A DNA stretch of 64,000 bases. It comes from Comamonas thiooxydans. GTDB lineage: Bacteria > Pseudomonadota > Gammaproteobacteria > Burkholderiales > Burkholderiaceae_C. The translations under genes were made by a program, and so were the position numbers. The stretch lies in the NCBI RefSeq assembly GCF_002157685.2, contig NZ_AP026738.1:3844001-3908000 (forward strand), given 5' to 3'. The notes beneath the pieces are model-generated. The model was not told the DNA's origin. It made no database searches and was given only the letters and a program-made list of their open reading frames with translations. Positions 1 through 9,188 of this stretch are shown piece after piece (position 1 is the first letter of the stretch; each line of letters starts with the position of its first letter).

Positions 1-1
1 G

Positions 2-58
2 GGCAAATACGGCAGCTACGGCAAGAACGCCGAAGTGCCCATCACGCGCGGCGGCTGA
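2..58 (+). CDS. C-terminal end of an unidentified protein (partial)
   Basis: The window opens inside a reading frame that ends at a TGA after the residues GKYGSYGKNAEVPITRGG. Only 18 residues are present, so I cannot name the protein. A good Rho-independent terminator follows about 50 bases later, which fits the end of a real transcription unit. The tail is basic and glycine-rich with no recognisable motif. Confidence 0.5.
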   Translation, partial: GKYGSYGKNAEVPITRGG

Positions 59-105
59 TGCAAGGCGGCAGGAGCGGCTTGCGCAGCTCCTGCCCCGGAA
101 ACAAG

Positions 106-137
106 AACACCCCGTCAGCGAAGCTGCGGGGTGTTTT
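106..137 (+). terminator. Rho-independent terminator after the upstream partial gene
   Basis: A GC-rich stem (AACACCCCG pairing with CGGGGTGTT) is followed by a run of T on the plus strand. It lies just downstream of the partial gene that ends at 58. Confidence 0.8.
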
Positions 138-190
138 TCATGGGAAAGACCGACTGCAGATCTGCTATCAATAAGGAAGCTTCTCTCGCA

Positions 191-208
191 TGAAATCAAA
201 TGATTTCA
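191..208. repeat. Perfect palindrome TGAAATCA-AA-TGATTTCA
   Basis: Eight-base arms are separated by two bases. It sits in the AT-rich gap between the upstream terminator and the 3' end of the chemoreceptor gene. A similar TGATTTC/GAAATCA palindrome is present at 12168. Its function is unknown. Confidence 0.5.
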
Positions 209-296
209 GATATAAAACATTCCAAAACTTAATGAAATGATGCGGAAGCCGCTTCCCTGTCAATAGCAAGACCCGGACCCAAGCCGGCCACCGGAC

Positions 297-2075
297 TTAG
301 AAGCTCTCCCACTCGCCATCGTCTGCCGTCGCGGCCTTTTGCGACTGGGGTGCTGCTGCGCTTTTCCCGGGGCTCAGAACCGGCGGCTTGCTCGCAGCCG
401 ACATCGCGGGACGCCTGAGCGCAGCCGACGGGACCTTGAGCGGGGCCGGAACCTTGATCGCAGCCCTGGCAGGCGCGGACCTGAGCGCCGCAGGCGCCAG
501 GGCCGGTGTGGCCTGCAGACCGGACTGAGCGCCGAGCTTGAAGAAGCTCACCGTCTCGGCCAGCGCGGCGGCCTGGCTGCGCAGCGCATCGGTCGCGGCC
601 GCCGCCTCCTCCACCAGGGCGGCGTTCTGCTGGGTCATCTGATCCATCTGCGTCACGGCCTGGGTGACCTGCTCGATGCCCGAGGTCTGCTGGTGGCTGG
701 CCACCGAGATCTCGCCCATGATGTCGGTGACACGGCGCACGCTCATCACGATCTCGTCCATGGTCCTGCCGGCCTCGTCGACCTGGGTGCTGCCTTCCTG
801 CACCTTGCTCACGGAGTCGTCGATCAGCTGCTTGATCTGCTTGGCCGCCTCGGCCGAGCGCTGGGCCAGGGTGCGCACTTCGGAGGCCACCACGGCAAAG
901 CCACGGCCCTGGTCACCCGCACGGGCCGCTTCCACCGCCGCGTTCAGCGCCAGGATATTGGTCTGGAAGGCGATGGAGTCGATCACGCCGATGATGTCCA
1001 CGATCTTGCGCGAGGACTCGTTGATGGCCGACATGGTCTGCACCACCTGGGCCACGGTGGCTCCACCGCGTACGGCCACCTGCGATGCGGCAGACGCCAT
1101 CTGATTGGCCTGCTGTGCATTGCCGGCGTTCTGCTGCACGGTGGCGGTCAACTCCTCCATGGAGGCTGCCGTCTGCTCCAGCGAGCTGGCCTGCTCTTCG
1201 GTGCGCGAGGACAGATCCTGGTTGCCGCTGGCAATCTGGCTGCTTGCCGAGGCAATCGAGTCCGTGCCCTGGCGCACCTGACCCACGATGCGTTGCAGGC
1301 TTGTATTCATGTCCTTGAGCGCCTGCAGCAACTGGCCCACCTCATCCTGGCTTTGCACAGTGATACTGGCGCTCAGATCGCCCGCAGCCACGGACTGGGC
1401 CAGTTGAACGGCCGACTGCAAAGGACGCGAGATGGAGCGTGCGATCAGCACCGCCAGCGCCACACCGATGACGATGGAGCCCAGCAGCAGCGCCATCACC
1501 CACCAGCGGGCAGCGGCATACAGGTCATCGCCGGCCTGATTGGTTTCCTCGGTCGCCTGATGGTTGATCTCGCTGAGAGCGTCCAGCCGTGTATTGATGC
1601 CGCGGCTGATCTTGAGCGACTCGCCGCGCAAGATTTCGCTGGCGTCATCATTGAGCAACTGGTGCGACAGATCCACCACCTTGGCCGTCTGCACGGCATA
1701 GGCCTTGAGCTCCTCGCCGATTTCGGCCAGCAGGGCTCGCTCCTTGTCGGTCCTCACGTACTTGGCATACGACTGCTGGTTCTGGACCAGTTCGTCCCAG
1801 AGCTTGGGCATGCTCTTGTCATAGACCGCCATTTCCTCGGACGACTGCGCCATCACATGCTGCATGGTCTGCGAGCGATAACGCTGAAGCTGATAACGCA
1901 TGTCCTGCAGGTTGCGGGCCGCCGGCAGCCACTGGCGCGCCAGATCGGTGGCCGTGGCATTGACACGCTCCATCTGGACCAGGCCGTACAGACCCGATAC
2001 CGCACTGATCAGCAGGATCAGCACAAAAGACACCAGCAGCTTGTTGGCCAGCTTGAGGTTGCGAAAGAAGTTCAT
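297..2075 (-). CDS. Methyl-accepting chemotaxis protein
   Basis: This 592-residue chemoreceptor is inner-membrane and senses periplasmic ligands for CheA/CheW signalling. The first membrane helix is at about residues 13-33, followed by a periplasmic four-helix-bundle-type sensor. The second helix is at about 190-212 (WWVMALLLGSIVIG), then a HAMP linker and a cytoplasmic signalling domain. The conserved hairpin tip (AGDQGRGFAVVASEVRTLAQ) lies near residues 382-402. The last residues are EWESF, matching the C-terminal xWxxF tether that binds CheR/CheB in high-abundance receptors. I chose the ATG at 2075 because the protein then begins MNFFRNLKLANKLL, as in related receptors. A GTG at 2159 would add 28 residues that are not typical. 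No chemotaxis genes are adjacent. The ligand is unknown. Confidence 0.93.
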   Translation of the reverse strand: MNFFRNLKLANKLLVSFVLILLISAVSGLYGLVQMERVNATATDLARQWLPAARNLQDMRYQLQRYRSQTMQHVMAQSSEEMAVYDKSMPKLWDELVQNQQSYAKYVRTDKERALLAEIGEELKAYAVQTAKVVDLSHQLLNDDASEILRGESLKISRGINTRLDALSEINHQATEETNQAGDDLYAAARWWVMALLLGSIVIGVALAVLIARSISRPLQSAVQLAQSVAAGDLSASITVQSQDEVGQLLQALKDMNTSLQRIVGQVRQGTDSIASASSQIASGNQDLSSRTEEQASSLEQTAASMEELTATVQQNAGNAQQANQMASAASQVAVRGGATVAQVVQTMSAINESSRKIVDIIGVIDSIAFQTNILALNAAVEAARAGDQGRGFAVVASEVRTLAQRSAEAAKQIKQLIDDSVSKVQEGSTQVDEAGRTMDEIVMSVRRVTDIMGEISVASHQQTSGIEQVTQAVTQMDQMTQQNAALVEEAAAATDALRSQAAALAETVSFFKLGAQSGLQATPALAPAALRSAPARAAIKVPAPLKVPSAALRRPAMSAASKPPVLSPGKSAAAPQSQKAATADDGEWESF

Positions 2076-2369
2076 GGGGGAATTGGGCGCCTGAGCGACC
2101 TGCAAGGTCTGGCACCTGCGAGATGGGGAATAGGGGAAACTGCCTGAAAGCGCGTACACACTGCGCGCGCCTGCGAATTCTATTCAGAATTTGTTACCTC
2201 GAGTAACGGCATTCATGAATAAAACCGATGGTGGTATCAGGGGCATAGCTGGGCTCAAAAGACACCCCGATGAAGCACTCAAAAGCCCTGTCGAAGGCCA
2301 TTGCATCCTTACAGCCGTCCGGCATGAGAAAATCAGCCCTTATTTATCAGCAAGAACAACGGATTCACC

Positions 2370-3474
2370 ATGGAAGCAGAACGCGTCAACTCTATCGGCA
2401 ACACCCTCCAAGATCTGGCCGAACGCACGGCAGATCTCCGGAGGTATCTTTGACTACGATGCCAAGTACGAACGCCTGCGCACGGTAAACGCCTCACTGG
2501 AAGACCCTGCCGTCTGGAACGACCCCAAGAAGGCACAGGAGCTGGGCAAGGAGAAGAAGTCGCTCGACTCCGTCGTGCTGACCCTGGAGAAGCTCACCAC
2601 CGAACTGGCCGACAATTCCGAGCTGTTCGAGATGAGCAAGGAAGAAGGCGATGATGCCGGCCTTGAAACCATCGAAGCCGAAACCGCCAAGCTCAAGCCG
2701 CTGATCGAGGAGCTCGAGTTCCGCCGCATGTTCGGCGGCGAAGCCGATCCGCTCAACTGCTTCATCGACATCCAGGCCGGCGCCGGCGGCACCGAAGCCT
2801 GCGACTGGGCCAGCATGCTGCTGCGCCAGTACCTGAAGTACGCCGAGCGCAAGGGCTTCAAGGCCACTGTCGAAGAAGAGACTCCGGGTGACGTAGCCGG
2901 CATCAAGAGCGCCACCATCAAGGTCGAAGGCGAGTATGCCTACGGCCTGCTGCGCACCGAAACCGGCGTGCACCGTCTGGTGCGCAAGTCGCCCTTCGAC
3001 AGCTCGGGCGGCCGTCACACCAGCTTTTCCTCGCTGTTCGTCTACCCCGAGATCGATGACTCCATCGAGATCAACATCAATCCGTCGGATGTGCGCACCG
3101 ACACCTACCGCGCCTCGGGCGCCGGCGGTCAGCACATCAACAAGACCGACTCGGCCGTGCGCCTGACCCACATCCCCACGGGCATCGTGGTGCAGTGCCA
3201 GGACGGTCGCTCGCAGCATAGCAACCGTGACGTGGCATGGCAGCGCCTGCGCTCCAGGCTGTACGACTTCGAGATGCGCAAGCGCATGGAAGAGCAGCAA
3301 AAGCTCGAGGACACCAAGACCGATGTGGGCTGGGGTCACCAGATCCGCTCCTATGTGCTGGACAACAGCCGCATCAAGGACTTGCGCACCAACGTCGAAG
3401 TCTCGGCCACCCAGAAGGTGCTGGACGGCGACCTGGATGTGTTTATCGAAGCCTCGCTCAAGCAAGGCCTCTGA
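2370..3474 (+). CDS. prfB: Peptide chain release factor 2, with programmed +1 frameshift
   Basis: RF2 recognises UGA and UAA stop codons and triggers peptide release. Translation starts at the ATG at 2370 ([11 protein letters not shown]). After 27 codons it meets an in-frame TGA at 2451-2453, and it must shift +1 to continue from the GAC at 2452. The joined product is about 367 residues, the usual RF2 size. The codon-recognition tripeptide SPF is present ([11 protein letters not shown]), and the catalytic GGQ motif is in [14 protein letters not shown]. Reading the downstream frame back to 2191 gives a plausible ORF but loses the conserved N-terminus, so that start is wrong. pepN follows 18 bases after the stop codon. 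Synthesis is autoregulated through the frameshift, as known for this family. Confidence 0.97.
2440..2454 (+). promoter_or_regulatory. Programmed +1 frameshift site of prfB
   Basis: An internal Shine-Dalgarno-like GGAGG is directly followed by TAT CTT TGA C. This is the known RF2 arrangement, in which the ribosome slips from CUU to UUU when RF2 is scarce. The E. coli site has AGGGGG in place of the GGAGG seen here. Confidence 0.95.
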
Positions 3475-3492
3475 TCCTAGAAAGGAATCGAT

Positions 3493-6195
3493 ATGCTGCA
3501 ACTGCGTGACGGGCAAGCCCCGGCCACCGCCATTTACCGTGCCGACTACGAGGCTCCGGCCTGGTGGATCGACACGGTAGATCTGACTTTTGACCTGGAC
3601 CCGACCAAGACGCGCGTGCTCAGCAAGATGCGCGTGCGCCGCAACCCCGAAGTGCCGGCACAGGCGCTGCGCCTGGACGGCGACGAGCTGAATCTGGCGC
3701 GGGTGATGGTCAACGGCGGTGGAACCTCCTTCAAGATGGATGGCGACCAGCTGGTGCTGGAGAACCTGCCCGAGGGCAACGAGCCCGTGGAGCTGGAGAT
3801 CTTCACCACCTGCGCCCCCATCAAGAACACCAAGCTCATGGGCTTGTATGTGAGCGAGGACACGTTCTTCACGCAGTGCGAGGCAGAAGGTTTCCGCCGC
3901 ATCACCTACTTCCTGGACCGCCCCGACGTGATGGCCATGTACACCGTCACGCTGCGCGCCAGCAAGGCCCAGTACCCGGTGCTGCTGTCCAACGGCAATC
4001 TGGTGGAGTCCGGCGACCTGGAAGACGGCCGCCACTTTGCCAAGTGGGTCGATCCGCACAAAAAGCCCAGCTACCTGTTTGCGCTGGTGGCCGGCAATCT
4101 GGTGGCCCGCGAGCAGAAGATCAAGAGCCGTGCCGGCCGCGATCACCTGCTGCAGGTCTATGTGCGCCCCGGCGACCTCGAAAAGACCGAGCACGCCATG
4201 AACTCCCTCATGCACTCCGTTGCATGGGACGAGGCCCGCTTCGGCCTGAGCCTGGATCTGGACCGCTTCATGATCGTCGCCACCAGCGACTTCAACATGG
4301 GCGCCATGGAGAACAAGGGCCTGAACATCTTCAACACCAAGTATGTTCTGGCCAGCCAGGCCACGGCCACCGACACCGATTACGCCAATATCGAATCCGT
4401 CGTCGGTCACGAATACTTCCATAACTGGACGGGTGACCGCGTCACCTGCCGCGACTGGTTCCAGCTGAGTCTCAAGGAAGGCCTCACGGTCTTCCGCGAT
4501 CAGGAGTTCAGCATGGACATGGCGGGCACGGCCTCGGCCCGCGCCGTCAAGCGCATCGACGATGTGCGCGTGCTGCGCACCGTGCAGTTCCCCGAGGATG
4601 CAGGCCCCATGGCCCACCCCGTGCGCCCCGACAGCTATATCGAGATCAACAACTTCTACACGGTCACGATCTACGAAAAAGGTGCGGAAGTCGTGCGCAT
4701 GCAGCACAACCTGGTCGGCCGCGAAGGCTTTGCCAGGGGCATGAAGCTGTACTTCGAGCGCCATGACGGCCAGGCCGTGACCTGCGACGACTTCTCGCAG
4801 GCCATTGCCGACGCCAACCCCGACTCTCCCTTGGCCCAGCATCTGCAGCAGTTCCGCCGCTGGTACAGCCAGGCCGGCACGCCTGTGCTCAAGGCCGTGG
4901 GTCAGTACGATGCCGACGCCCAGACCTATACGCTGACGCTGTCGCAAAGCTGCGCGCCCACCGTGGGCCAGGTCGAGAAACTGCCGTTCGTCATTCCCGT
5001 GCAAATGGGTCTGCTCACGGCCAGCGGCCAGCCCATCGCCCTGCAATTGCAGGGCGAAGATGCAGCCCACGCAGTCGCCAGCCGCATGCTAGTGCTGACC
5101 GAAGCCGAGCAAAGCTTTGTCTTCAGCAATGTGAGCGAAGCCCCCGTGCCCTCGCTGCTGCGCAGCTTCAGTGCCCCGGTGGTGCTGGAGCATGAATTCA
5201 GCGATGCCGATCTGCTGACCCTGCTGGCCCATGACAGCGACCCCTTCAACCAATGGGAAGCCAGCCAGCGCCTGGGCCTGCGCTATGCCCTCAAGGCGAT
5301 CGCTGCCAGCGGCGAAGTCAGTGCCGAGATCCTGCCGGCAGACTTCATCGAAGCCATGCGCCGCGTGCTGCGTGATGACAAGCTGGATGCGGCTTTCAAG
5401 GACCTGGTTCTCACGCTGCCGTCCGAGAGCTATATCGCCGAACAGCTGGCCGAGGTCGATCCGCAGCGCGTTCATGCGGTGCGCGAAGCCATGATCTTGC
5501 AACTGGCGACCGCGCTGCAGCCCGAGTGGGAAGCCGCCTGGGAGGCCGACCGCGACACCGGAGCCTACCGCCCCGACCATGTCAGCGCCGGCCGCCGTGC
5601 ACTGGCAGGCCGCGCCCTGTCCATGCTGTGCCTGCAAGCCGCCCGGACTGGCGACACGGTCTGGCCCGGCAAGGCCTACCAGCGCTGCAAGGACGCCGGC
5701 AATATGACGGACCGTATGGCCGCCCTCTCCGCTCTGGTCTACAGCGCCAGCCCTCTGGCCGAGCAGGCACTGCAGCGCTTCCATGCTCTGTTCAAGCAGG
5801 ATGCACTGGTGCTGGACAAATGGTTTGCCCTGCAGGGTGCAGCCAGCGACCGCGGCGGCGATGTGCTTCCGGCCGTCAAGGCGCTGATGAAGCATGCCGA
5901 CTTCCAGATCAAGAACCCCAACCGCGCACGCAGCCTGATCTTCAGCTACTGCAACAATGCCGGCGCCTTCCACCGCGCCGATGCGGCGGGCTATGTGTTC
6001 TGGGCCGATCGCGTGATCGAGATCGATGGCTTCAATCCGCAGGTGGCGTCCCGTCTGGCCCGTGTGATGGATCGCTGGAAAAAGCTGGCCGAGCCCTACC
6101 GCTCTGCCGCCCGCGAGGCCATCGCCCGCGTGGCAGCCAAGCCCGATCTGTCCAACGACGTGCGCGAGGTCATCACCCGCGCCCTGGCGGACTGA
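3493..6195 (+). CDS. pepN: Aminopeptidase N (M1 family zinc metallopeptidase)
   Basis: This 900-residue cytoplasmic aminopeptidase removes N-terminal residues from peptides. The exopeptidase motif GAMEN is at residues 270-274. The zinc site HEYFH is at 306-310, and the third zinc ligand E329 is in LKEG, with the standard spacing. The C-terminal half is the helical M1 domain. Length matches bacterial PepN. The start ATG is preceded by AAAGGA at a suitable distance. It lies 18 bases after prfB, and its stop overlaps the start of the next gene (TGATG), so the three genes are probably cotranscribed. Confidence 0.96.
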   Translation: MLQLRDGQAPATAIYRADYEAPAWWIDTVDLTFDLDPTKTRVLSKMRVRRNPEVPAQALRLDGDELNLARVMVNGGGTSFKMDGDQLVLENLPEGNEPVELEIFTTCAPIKNTKLMGLYVSEDTFFTQCEAEGFRRITYFLDRPDVMAMYTVTLRASKAQYPVLLSNGNLVESGDLEDGRHFAKWVDPHKKPSYLFALVAGNLVAREQKIKSRAGRDHLLQVYVRPGDLEKTEHAMNSLMHSVAWDEARFGLSLDLDRFMIVATSDFNMGAMENKGLNIFNTKYVLASQATATDTDYANIESVVGHEYFHNWTGDRVTCRDWFQLSLKEGLTVFRDQEFSMDMAGTASARAVKRIDDVRVLRTVQFPEDAGPMAHPVRPDSYIEINNFYTVTIYEKGAEVVRMQHNLVGREGFARGMKLYFERHDGQAVTCDDFSQAIADANPDSPLAQHLQQFRRWYSQAGTPVLKAVGQYDADAQTYTLTLSQSCAPTVGQVEKLPFVIPVQMGLLTASGQPIALQLQGEDAAHAVASRMLVLTEAEQSFVFSNVSEAPVPSLLRSFSAPVVLEHEFSDADLLTLLAHDSDPFNQWEASQRLGLRYALKAIAASGEVSAEILPADFIEAMRRVLRDDKLDAAFKDLVLTLPSESYIAEQLAEVDPQRVHAVREAMILQLATALQPEWEAAWEADRDTGAYRPDHVSAGRRALAGRALSMLCLQAARTGDTVWPGKAYQRCKDAGNMTDRMAALSALVYSASPLAEQALQRFHALFKQDALVLDKWFALQGAASDRGGDVLPAVKALMKHADFQIKNPNRARSLIFSYCNNAGAFHRADAAGYVFWADRVIEIDGFNPQVASRLARVMDRWKKLAEPYRSAAREAIARVAAKPDLSNDVREVITRALAD

Positions 6196-7190
6196 TGGAC
6201 CTGCACATGCTTGCTCGACGCGCGGCCCGGGGCTTACAGACCCTTGCCGTCGCTGCGGCGAGCATGTCGCTGGGCGCCCAGGCCGCCAGGCCGGACGCAG
6301 GTTTCGAAGCGCGTTTTTCGCCCTTGTATGCCACGGTCTTCGACGAAGGCGGCAGCTTCAGCGGCAGCACCATGAGTGCCGATCTGCAGGCGCTGGAGCC
6401 GTTGCTGAAAAAGCCCGGAGCCGCTGCACGCGACCGCTTCCGGCTCTACTACACCCAAGCCAGCGTCTATGCACGCCGCAGCATGCCCAAGGAGGCTGCC
6501 AAGGCAGCCAGCACGGCGCTGACCGCTTTGCCCGGCGCCCAGGCAGACCCCGAGCTGTCCTATGCACAGTTCTTCCTGCGCTACTCCGGCATTCGCTGGC
6601 TGGCGCAGGCCGGTCAGCATGAAGCGGCGCTCAGGCAGGTCAAAGCCTTTCAGGCTCTGTACCCGCTGCCACGGATCGCCGAGCTGCCGACCGAGATGCG
6701 CTGGGACGAAAGCGTGAAGCCTGCGCGGGCTCTGGATTTTCCGAGCCAGATGCAGATTCTCGGCGTCTATGAGGACGAAGGATATCTGCTGCATGAACTG
6801 GGGCAATTTCGCGAGGCAAGGCAAGCCAACGAGCGACTGCTTCCTGTCGCGCGTGAACGCCTCAAAGTCATGGGCAAGCTGCAGCAAATACGCGGTGTAC
6901 TCACCAACATTGCGCAAAATTGCTATGAGCTGGGCGATCTGAAGCAGGCTGCCACCTATCTTCAGGAGCGCCTGCAGATTGCGCAGGCGGCGCAAGACCA
7001 TGCCACTGTCTACGACAGCTATTTCCAGCTCATGGTCCTTGCCCATGAGCAAAAGCAAGAACCGCAGGCCCGCCAATGGCTGGCCCGCTATGAACAATAC
7101 GCGCTGAACCAGAAAGACAGCGAGCAGCAAACCCGCGTCAAGGAACTGCTGGCGGAACTGGAGCAGCACACTGCGGGGCGTCGTCCATGA
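6195..7190 (+). CDS. Secreted tetratricopeptide-like protein
   Basis: A 331-residue protein whose ATG overlaps the pepN stop codon. An N-terminal signal peptide is visible: RRAARG, then a hydrophobic stretch ending AAASMSLGAQA near residue 30. The rest is helical with TPR-like spacing (YEDEGYLLHELGQFREARQANERLL and NCYELGDLKQAATYLQERLQIA), typical of a protein-interaction scaffold. An internal ATG at 6207 would give a tighter signal peptide and could be the real start. I do not recognise a specific family. Translational coupling to pepN suggests coexpression but does not reveal the function. It probably acts in the periplasm. Confidence 0.8.
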   Translation: MDLHMLARRAARGLQTLAVAAASMSLGAQAARPDAGFEARFSPLYATVFDEGGSFSGSTMSADLQALEPLLKKPGAAARDRFRLYYTQASVYARRSMPKEAAKAASTALTALPGAQADPELSYAQFFLRYSGIRWLAQAGQHEAALRQVKAFQALYPLPRIAELPTEMRWDESVKPARALDFPSQMQILGVYEDEGYLLHELGQFREARQANERLLPVARERLKVMGKLQQIRGVLTNIAQNCYELGDLKQAATYLQERLQIAQAAQDHATVYDSYFQLMVLAHEQKQEPQARQWLARYEQYALNQKDSEQQTRVKELLAELEQHTAGRRP

Positions 7191-7255
7191 AGGCAGATGC
7201 CCTGCCCTGTTTTCTGTCCATTTCAGATTTGCATCGAATATCAAGGAGTTGAAGT

Positions 7256-8278
7256 ATGAAGAAAAACATCAGCCTGACCCGCTATCTGGTCGAGCAACAA
7301 CGTGTTGACGGGCTCATCCCGGGCCAGCTGCGCCTGCTGCTGGAAGTGGTGGCCCGCGCCTGCAAGCGCATCAGCTTTGCCGTGAACAAAGGTGAGCTCG
7401 GCGACGTCATGGGTACGGCCGGCAGTGAAAACGTGCAGGGCGAAGTGCAGAAAAAGCTGGACATCATCGCCAACGAAACCCTGATTGAAGCCAATGAATG
7501 GGGCGGTCACCTGGCCGCGATGGCATCGGAGGAAATGGAAGGCATCTATGTGGTGCCCAACCGCTACCCCCAGGGCGAATACCTGCTGATGTTCGACCCC
7601 CTGGACGGCTCGTCCAATATCGACATCAACATGTCCATCGGCACCATCTTCAGCGTGCTCAAGAAGCCTGAAGGCCACCCAGGCGTGCACGACAGCGACT
7701 TCATGCAGCCCGGCACCCAGCAAGTGGCTGCAGGCTACTGCATCTACGGTCCCCAGACCACCCTGGTGCTGACCGTGGGCGACGGTGTCTCCATGTTCAC
7801 GCTGGACCGCGAGCAGGGCTCGTTCGTGCTCATCGAGGAAAACGTCAAGATCCCCGAAGACACCAAGGAATTCGCCATCAACATGTCCAATATGCGCCAC
7901 TGGGATGCCCCCGTGAAGCGCTATGTGGACGAATGCCTGGCCGGCGTCGACGGCCCGCGCGGCAAGAACTTCAATATGCGCTGGGTGGCTGCCATGGTGG
8001 CCGACGTGCACCGCATCCTGTGCCGCGGCGGCATCTTCATGTACCCCTGGGACAAGCGCGAGCCGCAAAAGGCTGGCAAGCTGCGCCTGATGTACGAAGC
8101 CAACCCCATGAGCTGGCTGGTCGAACAGGCTGGCGGCATGGCCACCAACGGCCGCCAGCGCATCCTGGACATCCAGCCAACGCAATTGCACGAGCGCGTG
8201 AGCGTCGTCCTCGGCTCCAAGAACGAAGTGGAACGCGTGACCAGCTACCACCTCGAGGCCGATGAAAAAGCGCTATAA
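7256..8278 (+). CDS. fbp: Fructose-1,6-bisphosphatase class I
   Basis: A 340-residue enzyme that hydrolyses fructose-1,6-bisphosphate to fructose-6-phosphate in gluconeogenesis. The metal-binding signature [18 protein letters not shown] is at about residues 112-129, preceded by ASEEME, the acidic metal-binding segment. The length is typical of class I enzymes. The ATG has a good ribosome site (AAGGAGTTGAAGT) just upstream. It is followed almost at once by a tRNA gene. In an organism that also has aceA here, it supports growth on acetate and other non-sugar carbon sources. Confidence 0.96.
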   Translation: MKKNISLTRYLVEQQRVDGLIPGQLRLLLEVVARACKRISFAVNKGELGDVMGTAGSENVQGEVQKKLDIIANETLIEANEWGGHLAAMASEEMEGIYVVPNRYPQGEYLLMFDPLDGSSNIDINMSIGTIFSVLKKPEGHPGVHDSDFMQPGTQQVAAGYCIYGPQTTLVLTVGDGVSMFTLDREQGSFVLIEENVKIPEDTKEFAINMSNMRHWDAPVKRYVDECLAGVDGPRGKNFNMRWVAAMVADVHRILCRGGIFMYPWDKREPQKAGKLRLMYEANPMSWLVEQAGGMATNGRQRILDIQPTQLHERVSVVLGSKNEVERVTSYHLEADEKAL

Positions 8279-8291
8279 TCTATAGCTTATC

Positions 8292-8367
8292 GCCGGTGTA
8301 GCTCAGTCGGTAGAGCAGCTCATTCGTAATGAGAAGGTCGGGTGTTCGATTCATCTCTCCGGCACCA
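8292..8367 (+). tRNA. tRNA-Thr (anticodon CGT)
   Basis: A 76-base cloverleaf with an encoded CCA end. The anticodon loop is in CTCATTCGTAATGAG, with CGT at 8325-8327 reading ACG codons. The D-arm has AGCTCAGTCGGTAGAGC and the T-loop TTCGATT. The acceptor stem GCCGGTG pairs with CTCCGGC except for a T-T mismatch at the sixth pair. The T-stem uses two G-T wobbles. Confidence 0.95.
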
Positions 8368-8372
8368 GAATA

Positions 8373-8407
8373 AAAGCCCCAGGTTCGCAAGAGCCTGGGG
8401 CTTTTTC
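8373..8407 (+). terminator. Rho-independent terminator after tRNA-Thr
   Basis: AAAAGCCCCAGG pairs with CCTGGGGCTTTT around a short loop, followed by a T-rich tract. The remaining 275 bases to 8682 hold no convincing gene. A possible -10 TATAAT is at 8459-8464, with only a weak -35. Confidence 0.85.
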
Positions 8408-8682
8408 TTTTGCCGCTCCTCAGTTTCATCACGATTTGCGCATAAAAGAACAATGCTTTATAATCTGCAGATTGCTGCGTGGCACTTGCCCTGCGCAGTA
8501 TCTCTCAGGCAGTTCTCACGTTGCCCACGCTTGGTTCCATACAGCCATAGCACTCCATGGCAAGAAGCACAAGCCACCCGCAAGCGGCTGGCTTATTGAT
8601 CTTGGCTCATCAGAGCCGGATTCCTTCATTTTTCATTGGTCGGCATGCCCTGCCCTGGGTTTGTGCCGCCCGTTGACTCGAT

Positions 8683-8901
8683 ATGCACACAGAACAAATC
8701 ACAGAGCGTGTCGGCAACTACATTGTGACTGCCCTCACCCAAATGACTCACTCCGGCAAGGTTGCTGCAGCGGTTTCCATCCGACGCGGAACCTATGATC
8801 GGATTTTCAGGTTTATCCGCCAGTTCGACACCCCGGATATGGCCAGCAAATATGCCCTCGCCGAGGGGCGCAGCATGGTGCTGGACAACCAGTTGAACTG
8901 A
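8683..8901 (+). CDS. Small hypothetical protein upstream of infA
   Basis: A 72-residue basic protein (MHTEQITERVGNYIVTALTQ and onward) with no signal peptide or membrane segment. It has charged helices and an arginine-rich middle (SIRRGTYDRIFRFIRQF). It ends 23 bases before infA on the same strand. I do not recognise the family. Codon use resembles coding sequence, but the ribosome site is weak, so the start is uncertain. It may be a real small protein coexpressed with this IF-1 copy. Confidence 0.55.
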   Translation: MHTEQITERVGNYIVTALTQMTHSGKVAAAVSIRRGTYDRIFRFIRQFDTPDMASKYALAEGRSMVLDNQLN

Positions 8902-8924
8902 CCTCTTTGTAGAAAGGAAATATT

Positions 8925-9188
8925 TTGGCCAAAGAAGAATTGATTGAAATGCAAGGCAGAGTGGACGAGGTTTTGCCGGACGCCCGCTTCCGTGTGACGC
9001 TGGACAACGGCCACCAGCTGATTGCCTATTCCGGCGGCAAGATGCGCAAGCACCGTATTCGCGTGCTGGCCGGCGACAAGGTAACGCTGGAGATGTCTCC
9101 CTATGATCTGAACAAGGGTCGCCTGACCTTCCGTCATATCGAGCGTTCCAACAACAGCAACCCTGCACCGCAGCAGCGTCGCCACTAA
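8925..9188 (+). CDS. infA: Translation initiation factor IF-1
   Basis: An 87-residue S1/OB-fold protein that binds the ribosomal A site during initiation. It starts at a TTG ([20 protein letters not shown]), supported by AGAAAGGAAA upstream. The IF-1 core is intact ([26 protein letters not shown]). Relative to the roughly 72-residue norm it has a C-terminal extension ([13 protein letters not shown]). Many betaproteobacteria carry two infA copies, one with the ribosomal protein operon and one isolated. This isolated, extended, TTG-starting gene is probably the second, which cannot be tested from this window. Confidence 0.93.
   Translation: MAKEELIEMQGRVDEVLPDARFRVTLDNGHQLIAYSGGKMRKHRIRVLAGDKVTLEMSPYDLNKGRLTFRHIERSNNSNPAPQQRRH

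Noticed and set aside
2494..5070. 858-codon minus-strand open frame opposite prfB and pepN
   Set aside because: It is antisense to two certain genes, has no motif, and consists of the biased His/Gly/Leu text typical of reversed GC-rich coding DNA.
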